A DNA stretch of 64,000 nt. Source: JAHJKV01 sp963678135 (lineage in GTDB: Bacteria > Desulfobacterota > Desulfovibrionia > Desulfovibrionales > Desulfovibrionaceae). The position numbers and the translations under genes were made by a program. A model generated the notes under the pieces. It saw nothing but the letters and a program-made list of their open reading frames with translations. It did not search any database and was not told the DNA's origin. This document shows, one piece after another, positions 42,427-51,907 of this stretch; the stretch's first letter is position 1; each line of letters starts with the position of its first letter. The DNA lies in assembly GCA_963678135.1 (NCBI GenBank), contig OY782667.1, positions 372,001-436,000 of the forward strand. Direction: 5' to 3'.

Positions 42427-43578
42427 TTAAAACAATGTTTTGGTGTCAGGATTATAATACGGTGTAAAATCGTCTCCATCTACCTTAAGAATGACATAGT
42501 TAGAACCGGAATCTCCGTTTTCCTCAAACTTAATGGTTTTAGTGATGCCGGGTAAGTTCATGGAAAGGAAAGCCTCGCGAAGTTTTGCAGGCTCTGTGCT
42601 ACCGGCGGTCTTAATTGCGTTAAGCAGAGCCATTGCAGCATCAAAGGAATAAAAAGCATATCCACCCGGAGTGTCATTACCAGTCATCTCAGTAAACTTT
42701 TCAACAAACTGCTGGTACAATTCTGTATTTTTATCAATATATCCATAAGTAAAGAATACGCCCTGTGCTTCATCATGAGCTTCTTTGATAAAATTCGGGT
42801 GGAACACTGCATCTTGAGAAAGCACTTCTGTTTGGATGCCGGCTTGACGGAATTGCTTGATAAAAGGAATGCCAGCTGCGGAATTTTGTAAGGACATATA
42901 AAAAACATCAGGATTAGATGCTTTAATTTTTGCCAGTATAGCAGAAAAATCAATGTCGCCTTGGTTCACATGCTCGTGAGCCAAAATAGTCATACCGTTA
43001 GCCACTGCCTCTTCAGCTACGAAAGTTGCCAAATTTTGCGAATATGTAGTTTTGTCATCGACAATAAATACAGTTTTCGCTTTCAAGGAATTAACCATAA
43101 AATCAACTGCTGCTTTGGACTGGTGGGCATCAATGCCACACAGACGCCACATATGCTGCAAACCGCGTAAGGTAACATCAGGGTTAGTAGAACCAGGGGT
43201 AATCATAGGAATAGGCCCTTCATCCAAAACCTCAGAGGCAGGAATAGTTGCTGAAGAGCAATAACAACCTATAACACCTGCAACATTTGCAGAAAGAAGC
43301 TTTGTAGCACCGGCCACAGACTGCCGTCCATCACAAGCGGAATCTTCTTTAATAACTTGGATATCATCATAACCAAGAGTTCCAACTTGCGCTTTGAAGA
43401 CCTCTACCGCGACCAAAGTTCCATTGGCAATATCATTACCATCAGCTGCATAGTCACCAGTAATGGGAGATAAAGTTCCAATTTTTAGGACTCCGCCGTT
43501 GTCTTCTCCTCCGCAACCTGCAAAAAATACAATCAAAAAGAGTACCATGCTCAAAGCAATCAAGGTTGTTTTTTTCAT
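42427..43578 (-). CDS. livK: Branched-chain amino-acid binding lipoprotein LivK
   Basis: Periplasmic binding protein of type I fold, 383 residues, with a lipoprotein signal (MKKTTLIALSMVLFLIVFFA then GCGG; lipobox FAGC, Cys22). KIGTLSPITGDYAADGNDIA is the characteristic first strand and helix, VAGVIGCYCSSATIPASEVL the ligand hinge region, and YFYxF-like GGYAFYSFDAAMALLNAI the end. The lipid anchor is unlike the soluble E. coli LivK. Second gene of the liv operon, 23 nt after livG, followed by the hairpin 42383-42407. Confidence 0.94.
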   Translation of the reverse strand: MKKTTLIALSMVLFLIVFFAGCGGEDNGGVLKIGTLSPITGDYAADGNDIANGTLVAVEVFKAQVGTLGYDDIQVIKEDSACDGRQSVAGATKLLSANVAGVIGCYCSSATIPASEVLDEGPIPMITPGSTNPDVTLRGLQHMWRLCGIDAHQSKAAVDFMVNSLKAKTVFIVDDKTTYSQNLATFVAEEAVANGMTILAHEHVNQGDIDFSAILAKIKASNPDVFYMSLQNSAAGIPFIKQFRQAGIQTEVLSQDAVFHPNFIKEAHDEAQGVFFTYGYIDKNTELYQQFVEKFTEMTGNDTPGGYAFYSFDAAMALLNAIKTAGSTEPAKLREAFLSMNLPGITKTIKFEENGDSGSNYVILKVDGDDFTPYYNPDTKTLF

Positions 43579-43601
43579 ACTACTATCCTCATAGCTTTAA
43601 A

Positions 43602-44357
43602 TTATTGTCCCAAATAAGCTTCTATAACTTTAGGATCATTTTGTACTTCCTCCGGCGTTCCTTGGCAAAGAAGTTCTCCATAATCCATGACCACAATTCG
43701 ATGACATACCCCCATAACCACTTTCATATCATGCTCTACTAAAAGAACATTCACACCACTTGCAGCTATTTTTTTAATAAGTTTTGTCAGTTCAGCTGAT
43801 TCAACGGGATTTAATCCAGCAGCAGGTTCATCAAGCAAAATGGTTTGTGGCTGCGAGCCTAAGGCTCTTGCTATTTCCAAATACCGCTGATGCCCATACG
43901 GAAGATTTTTTGCTGCCACATCTGCAACATCGCCTAAACCAACAAAATCTAAAGCCTTTTGTGCATTTTTACGGATAATTTGTTCTTCACGCTGTTGCTG
44001 TGGCAGTCGCAAGATAGAACCTATAACGCCTGATTTTGATCTGCAATGCTGTGCCACCATGACATTTTCCAAGGCTGTCATCACCGTGAACAAACGAATA
44101 TTTTGAAACGTTCGGGCAATGCCAGCCGCAAGGACTTGATGTGGTCTCTTCCCTTTGAGCACGACATCAGCATAGCTTATCGTTCCTGAAGTAGGCTGAT
44201 ATACTCCGGTTATAACATTAAAAATAGTTGTTTTACCAGCGCCATTTGGCCCGATAAGTCCCAATATTTCACCAGAAGACAGGCCAAAAGAAACATTTTT
44301 TAAGGCCTGAACTCCGCCAAAATTGATACTGACATCATGAAGCTGAAGATTTCCCAT
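43602..44357 (-). CDS. livG: Branched-chain amino-acid ABC transporter ATPase LivG
   Basis: 251 residues. Walker A LIGPNGAGKTTIFNVITGVY, GIARTFQNIRLFTVMTALEN (LivG-specific Q-loop), signature LPYGHQRYLEIARALGS (here the LSGGQ serine motif reads YGHQR, usual for LivG), Walker B ILLDEPAAGLNPVES, and LLVEHDMKVVMGVCHRIVV with the H-loop His. First gene of the operon, divergent from the lrp gene across 128 nt. Confidence 0.95.
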   Translation of the reverse strand: MGNLQLHDVSINFGGVQALKNVSFGLSSGEILGLIGPNGAGKTTIFNVITGVYQPTSGTISYADVVLKGKRPHQVLAAGIARTFQNIRLFTVMTALENVMVAQHCRSKSGVIGSILRLPQQQREEQIIRKNAQKALDFVGLGDVADVAAKNLPYGHQRYLEIARALGSQPQTILLDEPAAGLNPVESAELTKLIKKIAASGVNVLLVEHDMKVVMGVCHRIVVMDYGELLCQGTPEEVQNDPKVIEAYLGQ

Positions 44358-44433
44358 AAAAATTTAGTACACCAATCTTTATTTTTTTGCCAATACTTTA
44401 TATAAGAAAAATACACTTTTCAGATTTTTCTTC

Positions 44434-44462
44434 TTGACAAAACGTATAAAAAGGAATTTTAT
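44434..44462 (+). promoter_or_regulatory. Sigma-70-like promoter of lrp-putA
   Basis: TTGACA at 44434-44439 is a perfect -35, with TTTTAT at 44457-44462 as a weak -10 after 17 nt. The start point would be near 44469, leaving a 16-nt leader with AGGA before the ATG at 44486. It lies in the divergent liv/lrp gap where an Lrp regulator would be expected to bind. Confidence 0.45.
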
Positions 44463-44485
44463 TCTGCTACGGTAGGAAATTAAGA

Positions 44486-44932
44486 ATGATCGACGACGTA
44501 AACAAAGAAATTCTGCGTATCTTGCAAAAAAATGCTCGAACCTCGAATGCAGAGATAGCAAGGTTGGTAGGCAAAGCCCCTTCTGCTATTTTAGAGCGCA
44601 TTAGAAAATTAGAAAAAAAAGGGATAATCCAAGGCTATGAGACCCGGGTTAATCCTAAAAAATTGGATATGGGGCTCACGGCTTTTACCTATGTCCATGC
44701 AGAAGAAACCGTAGGATCGACCAGTTCAGGCGTATTGTTAGCCCAAATTCCGGGTGTACTTGAAGTGCATTACTGTGCTGGGCAAGACAGTTATTTAGTC
44801 AAAATTCGTGTTAAGGACACTACTCAGCTCGCTGAGATGTTAGCTAAAATAGGTAAAATTCCCTCTGTACGAGATACAAAAACAACTATTGTTTTACGCA
44901 CAGTTCGGGAATCTTTAAATATTCCAGTATAA
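44486..44932 (+). CDS. Lrp/AsnC-family transcriptional regulator
   Basis: 148 residues: N-terminal helix-turn-helix (VNKEILRILQKNARTSNAEI, ARLVGKAPSAILERIRKLEK) and C-terminal RAM ligand domain (IPGVLEVHYCAGQDSYLVKI). It is 22 nt before putA and divergent from livG, so it very likely controls proline oxidation and branched-chain amino-acid uptake and binds an amino acid as effector; PutA is regulated by Lrp-type PutR in some proteobacteria (known). Which amino acid is bound cannot be read from the sequence. Confidence 0.93.
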   Translation: MIDDVNKEILRILQKNARTSNAEIARLVGKAPSAILERIRKLEKKGIIQGYETRVNPKKLDMGLTAFTYVHAEETVGSTSSGVLLAQIPGVLEVHYCAGQDSYLVKIRVKDTTQLAEMLAKIGKIPSVRDTKTTIVLRTVRESLNIPV

Positions 44933-44957
44933 GAATTAAGAAAATAGGGAGGGAATG

Positions 44958-47900
44958 ATGAGTAAAACAAATCTTGAACAGGCAGTACGTGATACAGGCC
45001 ATGCCTTTTTCACTGCCATCAAAGGTGAAGCCCCCTCAATTTTTAACAAGGGCTTCTGGACCGGCAAAGTCATGGACTGGGCCATGAAAAATGAGGACTT
45101 TAAGGTCCAACTTTTCCGCTTTGTAGATGTTTTGCCTTACCTAAACACAACAGAGTCTCTCTTAAGGCACATTGAAGAGTACTTTGGCTCAGATGATGCT
45201 GAAGTACCTGCTGTACTTCGCAGTGTAGCCAAAGGAGCCAACAAAGGCGGTCTCATTGGCGGTTTAGCTTCCAAAGTTGCAGGAAAAACAATTCGCGCCA
45301 ACATTGAGTCCATGGCGAAACAATTTATTGTAGGCCAAGAAACAAAAGATGCAGTTCCCAATCTGCAAAAACTGCGCAAGGACGGTTTTGCTTTTACTGT
45401 AGACTTATTGGGCGAAGCCACTGTGTCTGAAGAAGAATCAGATGCCTACATGAATGGCTATCTTGAACTTTTGGATGCTTTGGAAACTGTACAAGAAAAA
45501 TGGGAACCTCTAGGCAACGGTTCTGGTGACCTTGATTGGGGATATGCTCCCAAAATTAATGTTTCTGTTAAGCCTTCAGCACTTTATTCTCAATCCAAAT
45601 CAGTGGATGTTCCCGGGACGGTTGAAGGTATATTGTCCCGTGTACGCCCCATTTACCGCAAGGTAATGTCCATGGGCGGTTTTTTATGTATTGATATGGA
45701 AGCCCTTAAATATAAGGAAGCAACCATTGAACTGTTCAAGCAACTGCGTGCTGAACCTGAGTTTAAGGACTATCCGCATCTTTCTATAGTGCTTCAAGCC
45801 TATTTGAAAGAAACAGAACAGGATTTAGCAGACCTTATTGCTTGGGCTCGTGAAAATAATCTGCCTATTGGTATCCGCATTGTTAAGGGTGCGTATTGGG
45901 ACATGGAAACTGTTTTGGCATTGCAAGCTGGCTGGGAAATTCCTGTTTGGACGAATAAAGCACAAACAGACATGGCCTACGAACGTTGCGCCAAAATGGC
46001 TCTTGAAAATTCAGACATTATTTATTTCCAATGCGCTTCGCATAATGTGCGTACTCTTGCCCATACAATGGAAACAGCCAAAGAGCTTGGTGTTCCTGAA
46101 TCTCGCTACGAATTTCAGGTGCTCTACGGCATGGCTGAGCCTGTGCGAAAAGGACTTAAAAATGTTGCAAGCCGTGTTCGCCTTTATTGTCCATACGGTG
46201 AACTCATTCCCGGTATGGCCTATTTGGTGCGTCGACTTTTGGAAAATACAGCCAACGAATCCTTCCTCAGGCAATCCTTTGCCGAAGGCGAAGAAATTGA
46301 TAGGCTTATGGAAAATCCTGAGGAAACCTATAATCGTTATCTGGCTGAAAAAAAGGTTGATCCTGCCCCAGCAGAACCTCAAACAGGCTTGGACGCACCC
46401 TTTGAAAACGATGAACTGATTGACTTTACTATTCCTCAAAACCGAGAAAACTTTGTCAAAGCCATTGCTGAGGTACGCGCCCTTACCGGCGTAACTCGTC
46501 CGCTGTTTATCAATGGCAAAGAAGTACACACGGAAAAAACCATTACCACTGTAAACCCTGCAAATCCGGATGAAGTATTAGGCACAATTTGTCAGGCTGG
46601 ACAGGCTGAAATAGATCAAGCCTTAGAAGCTGCAGACGTAGCTTTCAAAACATGGCGAGATACTCCAGTGCACGAGAGGGCTATGGTGCTGCACCGTGCA
46701 GCTGGCATCATGCGCCGTCGTCAATTTGAACTTTCAGCATGGCAGGTATTGGAAGTAGGAAAACAGTGGGATCAAGCCTATCATGATGTAGGTGAAGCCA
46801 TTGACTTCTTAGAATACTATGCACGCGATATTATCCGTATTTCCAAGCCACGTCGCATGGGACGTGCTCCTGGTGAAAATAACCAGCTTTTCTATCAAGC
46901 CAAAGGAATTGCTGCCGTAATTTCACCGTGGAACTTCCCGCTTGCTATTTCCACTGGCATGGTTGGAGCTAATATTGTCTGCGGAAACCCAGTAATATTC
47001 AAACCTTCAAATCTTGCAACACTTGTTGGCTGGGGATTGGTAGAGATTTTCCGCGAAGCTGGTTTGCCTGACGGTGTTTTCAACTTCTGCCCCGGTTCTT
47101 CCCGTGATATGGGTGACTATCTAGTGGAACATCCGAAAGTCGCAGTCATTTCCTTTACTGGTTCTGAAGCTGTTGGTCTGCGTATTCAGGAAAAGGCTGC
47201 TCAAGCCCTGCCGGGTAAGCTCCACTGCAAGCGTGTTGTCGCTGAAATGGGAGGCAAAAACGCCATTATTATTGATGATGATGCTGATCTTGATGAAGCC
47301 GTATTACACGTCATTTACTCGGCCTTTGGTTTCCAAGGACAAAAATGCTCTGCATGTTCGCGGGTAATAGTGGTTGAACCTATTTATGAGCGTTTCATTA
47401 CTCGCCTCACGCAGGCTGCAAACTCCATTAAAATAGGTCCTTCTGAAGATCCTGAAAATTATATGGGTCCAGTTGTGGACGGATCAGCTCAAAAGCAGCA
47501 TCTGGAAATGATCAAAGTAGCAGAAGAAGAAGGAACACTTCTGGTCAAACGCGAAGTACCAGACAAAGGTTTCTATACTCCATTGACAATTGTCACGGAT
47601 ATTACTCCAGAGCATCGTGTTGCTCAGGAAGAAATCTTTGGTCCTGTCCTTGCCATTATGAAAGCAAAGGACTTTGATCAGGCTATTGAGTGGGCGAACT
47701 CAACTCGCTTTGCTCTTACCGGTGGCGTCTTCTCCAGAAGTCCCAAGCATTTGGACAAAGCTCGCCGTGAATTCCGCGTAGGAAACCTGTACTTAAACAG
47801 AAACAATACTGGTGCACTGGTTGAACGCCAACCATTTGGTGGTTTCAATATGTCTGGTGTTGGTTCTAAAACAGGTGGCCCTGATTACCTCATCCAATTC

Positions 47901-47981
47901 TTAGACCCACGTTGTGTAACAGAAAATACCATGCGCCGTGGTTTTACTCCTATTGAAGAAGGTGAAGATTGGGTTGATTAA
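44958..47981 (+). CDS. putA: Bifunctional proline dehydrogenase / P5C dehydrogenase (PutA)
   Basis: Oxidises proline to glutamate in one 1007-residue protein. N-terminal proline dehydrogenase barrel (about residues 150-460): KINVSVKPSALYSQSK, GIRIVKGAYWDMET, and RLYCPYGELIPGMAYLVRRL for FAD and substrate binding. C-terminal aldehyde dehydrogenase (about 500-990): ISPWNFPLAISTGMVGANIV, EMGGKNAIIIDDDADLDEAV and the catalytic Cys at about 797 in QGQKCSACSR. There is no N-terminal DNA-binding ribbon-helix-helix, consistent with the separate Lrp regulator. Two ATGs are adjacent (44955, 44958); the second has better spacing to AGGGAGG. A strong terminator follows at 48023. Confidence 0.96.
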   Translation: MSKTNLEQAVRDTGHAFFTAIKGEAPSIFNKGFWTGKVMDWAMKNEDFKVQLFRFVDVLPYLNTTESLLRHIEEYFGSDDAEVPAVLRSVAKGANKGGLIGGLASKVAGKTIRANIESMAKQFIVGQETKDAVPNLQKLRKDGFAFTVDLLGEATVSEEESDAYMNGYLELLDALETVQEKWEPLGNGSGDLDWGYAPKINVSVKPSALYSQSKSVDVPGTVEGILSRVRPIYRKVMSMGGFLCIDMEALKYKEATIELFKQLRAEPEFKDYPHLSIVLQAYLKETEQDLADLIAWARENNLPIGIRIVKGAYWDMETVLALQAGWEIPVWTNKAQTDMAYERCAKMALENSDIIYFQCASHNVRTLAHTMETAKELGVPESRYEFQVLYGMAEPVRKGLKNVASRVRLYCPYGELIPGMAYLVRRLLENTANESFLRQSFAEGEEIDRLMENPEETYNRYLAEKKVDPAPAEPQTGLDAPFENDELIDFTIPQNRENFVKAIAEVRALTGVTRPLFINGKEVHTEKTITTVNPANPDEVLGTICQAGQAEIDQALEAADVAFKTWRDTPVHERAMVLHRAAGIMRRRQFELSAWQVLEVGKQWDQAYHDVGEAIDFLEYYARDIIRISKPRRMGRAPGENNQLFYQAKGIAAVISPWNFPLAISTGMVGANIVCGNPVIFKPSNLATLVGWGLVEIFREAGLPDGVFNFCPGSSRDMGDYLVEHPKVAVISFTGSEAVGLRIQEKAAQALPGKLHCKRVVAEMGGKNAIIIDDDADLDEAVLHVIYSAFGFQGQKCSACSRVIVVEPIYERFITRLTQAANSIKIGPSEDPENYMGPVVDGSAQKQHLEMIKVAEEEGTLLVKREVPDKGFYTPLTIVTDITPEHRVAQEEIFGPVLAIMKAKDFDQAIEWANSTRFALTGGVFSRSPKHLDKARREFRVGNLYLNRNNTGALVERQPFGGFNMSGVGSKTGGPDYLIQFLDPRCVTENTMRRGFTPIEEGEDWVD

Positions 47982-48022
47982 ACAAACACCGCTTTGATAG
48001 AGACTTTGTCTTCAGTAACAAC

Positions 48023-48058
48023 AGACCGGAAAACTTCAAAATTTTCCGGTCTTTTTTC
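48023..48058 (+). terminator. Rho-independent terminator of putA
   Basis: AGACCGGAAAA (48023-48033) pairs perfectly with TTTTCCGGTCT (48042-48052), loop of 8 nt, followed by TTTTTC. It lies 42 nt after the putA stop. Confidence 0.95.
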
Positions 48059-48173
48059 TGTCATTGATTTTTCTTTGATTAGATTTGCTATAAGTTTTTC
48101 ATAAAAAATATCAGGCTTGCGTCTCAGCTTATCTACAGGTATTTTATGACAATGCAATAATATGGAGCAACAG

Positions 48174-48707
48174 ATGAATATTAAAATTACTCCCCTTGAG
48201 CCACAAGCAGAATTTGATATTTGGCTTTATTCTGAAATTAGCCAAGAACCGCGTGTAGAGCATACTTTGCTTGTAGAGCTTGAGCCACGATGGAATGCTT
48301 GGATTCAGCATCTTAAGGCATATAAATTACATAATACAGAAGGAGCTGGCTCTTGGCTTTTGCTCTATCTTGATGAAGAAATTCAGGAGGAAATAGATAC
48401 TCTGTGGAAAAAATCACCTTCCGAAGGCATGCACTTGCACTGTTTAGCCATCACCATGGTCATGAGCGCAGCGCGAGGATTTATTCCGGAACTCAACGAA
48501 CATAAATGTGCTCCTTTGCCAAATCCTATAGTGCCTATTCAGGATGCTTTTGAAAAATTGGGCTTAAACTGGGCCACTGAAACCACCATTGACCGCAAAT
48601 ATGCCGTATTTACATATATGCCTTACAAAGGTGGCTGCTCAATTTGCGCGATGGAAGAAGAATGTCCAACAAAACAATTGGCTGATCGCTGGAATCCGAA
48701 GCGATAA
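48174..48707 (+). CDS. Hypothetical protein with C-terminal Cys cluster
   Basis: 177 residues from the ATG at 48174, preceded by GGAG at 48164-48167; an ATG at 48162 overlaps that ribosome site. Soluble, with two helical parts; the C-terminal segment GGCSICAMEEECP has three Cys in a CxxC-x5-C arrangement that could bind a metal or Fe-S group. Segments LHCLAITMVMSAARGFIPEL and LPNPIVPIQDAFEKLGL lie in the middle. I do not recognise the family. Free-standing gene after the putA terminator. Confidence 0.72.
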   Translation: MNIKITPLEPQAEFDIWLYSEISQEPRVEHTLLVELEPRWNAWIQHLKAYKLHNTEGAGSWLLLYLDEEIQEEIDTLWKKSPSEGMHLHCLAITMVMSAARGFIPELNEHKCAPLPNPIVPIQDAFEKLGLNWATETTIDRKYAVFTYMPYKGGCSICAMEEECPTKQLADRWNPKR

Positions 48708-48764
48708 AAATTCAACACAAAAAATACTACGCTAATCCCAAAATTTAAGTGCGTCTCCCTCTAC

Positions 48765-49010
48765 TTAAAAGGAACCTGCTTCTTCACTGGGCTTGGACCA
48801 TGAAAGTTTAATTTTTACTTTTCCTTTATCCGGCGCGTGCTTGGCTTTGATAGCCACTTTAATCAGCGAGCCCGGCTGCAAAAGAAGCTCCCCCTCTTCA
48901 CCTTCTAAGATAAGCCTGCCTTTTTCCATGCCCTCAGCAATCCTGCGAAGGCTTGCTGCAACATCGGCCGGATCGCCTAAAGATTCAAAATCAAAGTTTT
49001 TTTCACTCAT
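48765..49010 (-). CDS. Amphi-Trp domain protein
   Basis: 81 residues from the ATG at 49010 (MSEKNFDFESLGDPADVAAS). The pattern of an N-terminal helix with LRRIAEGMEKGRLILEGEEG and the amphipathic strand IKVAIKAKHAPDKGKVKIKL followed by SWSK matches the small amphi-Trp domain family of unknown role. A frame opening at 49067 adds residues with no family counterpart. Convergent with the Cys-cluster protein gene; the 57 nt between hold one copy of the end motif AAATTTAAGTGCGTCTCCCT of the dispersed repeat (48740-48759). Confidence 0.8.
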   Translation of the reverse strand: MSEKNFDFESLGDPADVAASLRRIAEGMEKGRLILEGEEGELLLQPGSLIKVAIKAKHAPDKGKVKIKLSWSKPSEEAGSF

Positions 49011-49142
49011 ATAATTCCCAATTATAGTCCTCAAATGTAAATCAAGCATACCGTTTTCTTGCGTCAACAGTATAATGCAAAAAAATCTATGCCATATAAA
49101 AATTACAGCCGTGTAAAAAACACAGCGCGTTTGTGATGCTGT

Positions 49143-49176
49143 AAAAAAATCCCCCTAAACTGCATAGTTTAAGGGA
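49143..49176 (-). terminator. Terminator of the polar amino-acid ABC operon
   Basis: CCCTAAACT and AGTTTAAGGG form a 9-bp stem with one bulge around GCAT (49153-49175); on the minus strand a run of seven Us follows. It lies 17 nt after the ATPase gene stop. Confidence 0.8.
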
Positions 49177-49192
49177 ATTTTGTCCTTTAATA

Positions 49193-49933
49193 TTACAAAA
49201 TTTGCTCCATAAAAAGCTTCAGTCTGGGATGTTCAGGATTATCAAAGAAATGGTCAGGGCTGCCTACTTCTAAAATTGCACCCTGATCCATAAACACGAC
49301 TTGATCCGCTACTTCGCGAGCAAAACCCATTTCATGCGTGACCACAACCATGGTCATGCCCTCTTTAGCTAGCGTGACCATAGCGTCAAGTACCTCACCT
49401 ATCATTTCAGGATCAAGGGCTGAAGTGGGCTCATCAAACAGCATAATCTTAGGATTCATAGCCAAAGCACGAGCAATAGCAACACGTTGCTGCTGCCCAC
49501 CTGAAAGTCGGCTGGAATAAATATGTGCTTTATCCGAGATGCCTACTTTATCCAATAAACGCATAGCGTTTATCTCAGCTTGCTCACGTTGAATTCCCTT
49601 GAGTTTCATAGGAGCCATGGTCACATTTTCAAGCACTGTTTTGTGTGGAAACAAATTAAAATTTTGAAAAACCATGCCCAATTCTTGGCGAATTTTATTG
49701 ATATTTTGAGCCGGGTCCATAATATCTTTGCCATCGACAATGATCTGTCCGGAATCAATTTCTTCCAGCCGATTGATGGAACGTAGCAATGTGGATTTTC
49801 CTGATCCTGAAGGACCAATAATCACAATTTTTTGACCAGCTTCAATGTCTAAATTGACATTTCTCAGTGCGTGTAACGGGCCAAAATACTTATTGACGCT
49901 TTTGATTTGAATAATAGGTTTAGTGTTTGACAT
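49193..49933 (-). CDS. Polar amino-acid ABC transporter ATPase (GlnQ type)
   Basis: 246 residues. Walker A IIGPSGSGKSTLLRSINRLE, GMVFQNFNLFPHKTVLENVT with the Q-loop, signature RLSGGQQQRVAIARALAMNP, Walker B IMLFDEPTSALDPEMIGEVL, and VVVTHEMGFAREVADQVVFM with the switch His. This matches the GlnQ/ArtP group for polar amino acids. It overlaps the permease gene by 14 nt; the substrate cannot be deduced but glutamine, glutamate or arginine are usual. Confidence 0.95.
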   Translation of the reverse strand: MSNTKPIIQIKSVNKYFGPLHALRNVNLDIEAGQKIVIIGPSGSGKSTLLRSINRLEEIDSGQIIVDGKDIMDPAQNINKIRQELGMVFQNFNLFPHKTVLENVTMAPMKLKGIQREQAEINAMRLLDKVGISDKAHIYSSRLSGGQQQRVAIARALAMNPKIMLFDEPTSALDPEMIGEVLDAMVTLAKEGMTMVVVTHEMGFAREVADQVVFMDQGAILEVGSPDHFFDNPEHPRLKLFMEQIL

Positions 49934-50750
49934 AATGACTCAACCTCGTTTCCATAACACTCACCAATTTGGAGAGAATGAGGGTAAAAAGCAAATATAG
50001 CATTGCGGTCAGAATATAGGCTTCTAAAACTTTGAAAGAAACTGCGCCGTATTCTTTGGCTTTTCTGAGCATATCAGAAACAGCGATAACCGATACAAGG
50101 GAACTGTCCTTCAGCAGCGCAATAAATTCATTACCAACCGGCGGTAAAATAGTTCGCCATGCCTGAGGGAGTATAATATAGCGCATGGTTTGTCCGGCAG
50201 TGAACCCCAATGAGCGTGCTGCTTCGGTTTGGCCTTTATCAATTGATTTAATTCCAGCACGAAAAACTTCACCCATATACGCCCCATAGCAAATAGAAAG
50301 CGCAGCCACTGCTGCATGAATAGCAGGGAGTCTTTTAAGGTAAATGAAAAAGAAGTTTGTCTCCGGCAAATTGATAAAAAATGCGCTCAAACCAAAATAA
50401 AAAGTCATTATTTGCACAAGCAAAGGAATACCGCGTACAATTTCGATATAGGTTGAAGCAATAAGATTGATAACACGAAATTTTGAGATACGCCCGAGGC
50501 CAGCAAAAAGCCCAATAATCAAGGCTCCAATAATGCCACAAACCGTGACCTGAAATGTGACAACAACACCGGGTGCAACAAATTTTAAGATGGGACGATA
50601 GGTTTCGGGATACGCAGTAATAAGAAAAATAATGGATCCAATACAAATAAAGAGAGAAATCCACCAAGCATCCACGAGACCCCTATCATTTTTTCGGGGG
50701 ATGGCTGGGCCATCTCCGACAACAATGGGAGTTGGTTCTTTATCTTGCAT
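49920..50750 (-). CDS. Polar amino-acid ABC transporter permease
   Basis: 276 residues with five to six helices (about 29-46, 61-84, 95-118, 145-165, 240-262). The EAA coupling loop is RAGIKSIDKGQTEAARSLGF, followed by QTMRYIILPQAWRTILPPVG, standard of the HisM/GlnP family. The polar N-terminal 25 residues, before the first helix, are longer than usual. It lies downstream of the binding-protein gene, with a hairpin in between, and upstream of the ATPase. It can form a homodimer as no second permease gene is present. Confidence 0.93.
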   Translation of the reverse strand: MQDKEPTPIVVGDGPAIPRKNDRGLVDAWWISLFICIGSIIFLITAYPETYRPILKFVAPGVVVTFQVTVCGIIGALIIGLFAGLGRISKFRVINLIASTYIEIVRGIPLLVQIMTFYFGLSAFFINLPETNFFFIYLKRLPAIHAAVAALSICYGAYMGEVFRAGIKSIDKGQTEAARSLGFTAGQTMRYIILPQAWRTILPPVGNEFIALLKDSSLVSVIAVSDMLRKAKEYGAVSFKVLEAYILTAMLYLLFTLILSKLVSVMETRLSHYVKH

Positions 50751-50788
50751 AAGTATATGTTCCTATGAAGCTATGATGATACAGAGTG

Positions 50789-50832
50789 AGAGCTGGTATC
50801 TCCTTGTGCAAAGAAAGAAGATACCGAGCTCT
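50789..50832 (-). other. Intercistronic hairpin between binding protein and permease genes
   Basis: AGAGCTGGTATCT (50789-50801) pairs with AGATACCGAGCTCT (50819-50832) with one bulged G and a 17-nt loop. No clean U run follows on the minus strand. As in the liv operon it lies directly after the binding-protein gene, so it may stabilise that mRNA or reduce expression of the membrane genes. Confidence 0.7.
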
Positions 50833-50907
50833 AAAGTTTGAGGTAAGCATTTGTGCAAAGCAGGATTCCCTCCTCACACGCCCCCAAAGTACGAGGATAA
50901 ACTCAAC

Positions 50908-51690
50908 TCACTTAAACCATTTAGAATAAATTTCGTCGTATTCACCTGAGTCTTTAACTTTTTTCAAAGCATCATTAAACATTCCAACTAATTCAGCATT
51001 TCCTTTTTGCACAGCAATGCCTAGGAATTCTTTTTTATCAGAGGCAACAACAAAAGGCATATCTAGTTTAGCTGCATACTTTTCGTTTTGCAGGGCATAG
51101 TCATAAGCCACAGCATCATCACAAGCTACAGCATCCACACGGCCATTATACAAATCTTCAATAGCCAGACCAACATCGTCATAGCTCCGTGCTTCGGCGA
51201 TATTTTCCATTTTTTGAGCGACAAAATAACCTGTAGTACCAATTTGAGCAGCTATAATTTTTCCCGCCAAATCAGCTTCGCTTTCAATTCCAGAGCTTTG
51301 CTGCACTACTATACCTTGCTTGACTTCAAAGTATGGAGCAGAAAAATCCATGGTATTTTTACGTTCATCGGTAATGGAAACCGAGGACATAACGCAATCG
51401 TACTTACCGGCAATAAGGCCACCAAAAATACCGTCCCAAGCAGTGTTCACCACTTCTACTTCAAAATTACCAGCCTTGGACATGGCCTGCATTAAATCAA
51501 TATCAAAACCAACGATTTTATTTTCTTTGTTCACAAATTCCATGGGAGGCCATGAGCAGTCTGCAGCAACAACATATTTAGTTTGAGCTTGAGTCTGAGC
51601 TTGCTCTTCTCCACCGCCACAACCTGCCAGGGCAACAAGACTCAGTATTGCAATACAGGCAAAAATTCTCTTTACATTCGTGTGAATCAT
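50908..51690 (-). CDS. Polar amino-acid binding lipoprotein
   Basis: 260 residues from the ATG at 51690, which follows GGAGG by 7 nt; four residues further upstream form an alternative in-frame start (51702) that would overlap that ribosome site. Lipoprotein signal: ACIAILSLVALAGCGGGEEQ with Cys in LAGC. Type II periplasmic-binding fold with YVVAADCSWPPMEFV, GFDIDLMQAMSKAGNFEVEV, DCVMSSVSITDERKNTMDFS and the typical end KVKDSGEYDEIYSKWF. First gene of this three-gene operon. Confidence 0.94.
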   Translation of the reverse strand: MIHTNVKRIFACIAILSLVALAGCGGGEEQAQTQAQTKYVVAADCSWPPMEFVNKENKIVGFDIDLMQAMSKAGNFEVEVVNTAWDGIFGGLIAGKYDCVMSSVSITDERKNTMDFSAPYFEVKQGIVVQQSSGIESEADLAGKIIAAQIGTTGYFVAQKMENIAEARSYDDVGLAIEDLYNGRVDAVACDDAVAYDYALQNEKYAAKLDMPFVVASDKKEFLGIAVQKGNAELVGMFNDALKKVKDSGEYDEIYSKWFK

Positions 51691-51907
51691 TCTTTCCTCC
51701 AAAAAGGTAATTGTTTACCGGACTGTATTTCAAAGTCCGGAGGGATATTTTTCATACAGCATGAATATAATTCAGTCACAGAATCTTATGAAACATACAA
51801 AGGCTTGCTGTCAATTTATTTTGTTTCAGCACACATATAAATTATTTGAATTTGCCTTTCTCTGACATTTTTAGGGTATAAGCTGAATTATATTCTAAAA
51901 AAATGGC

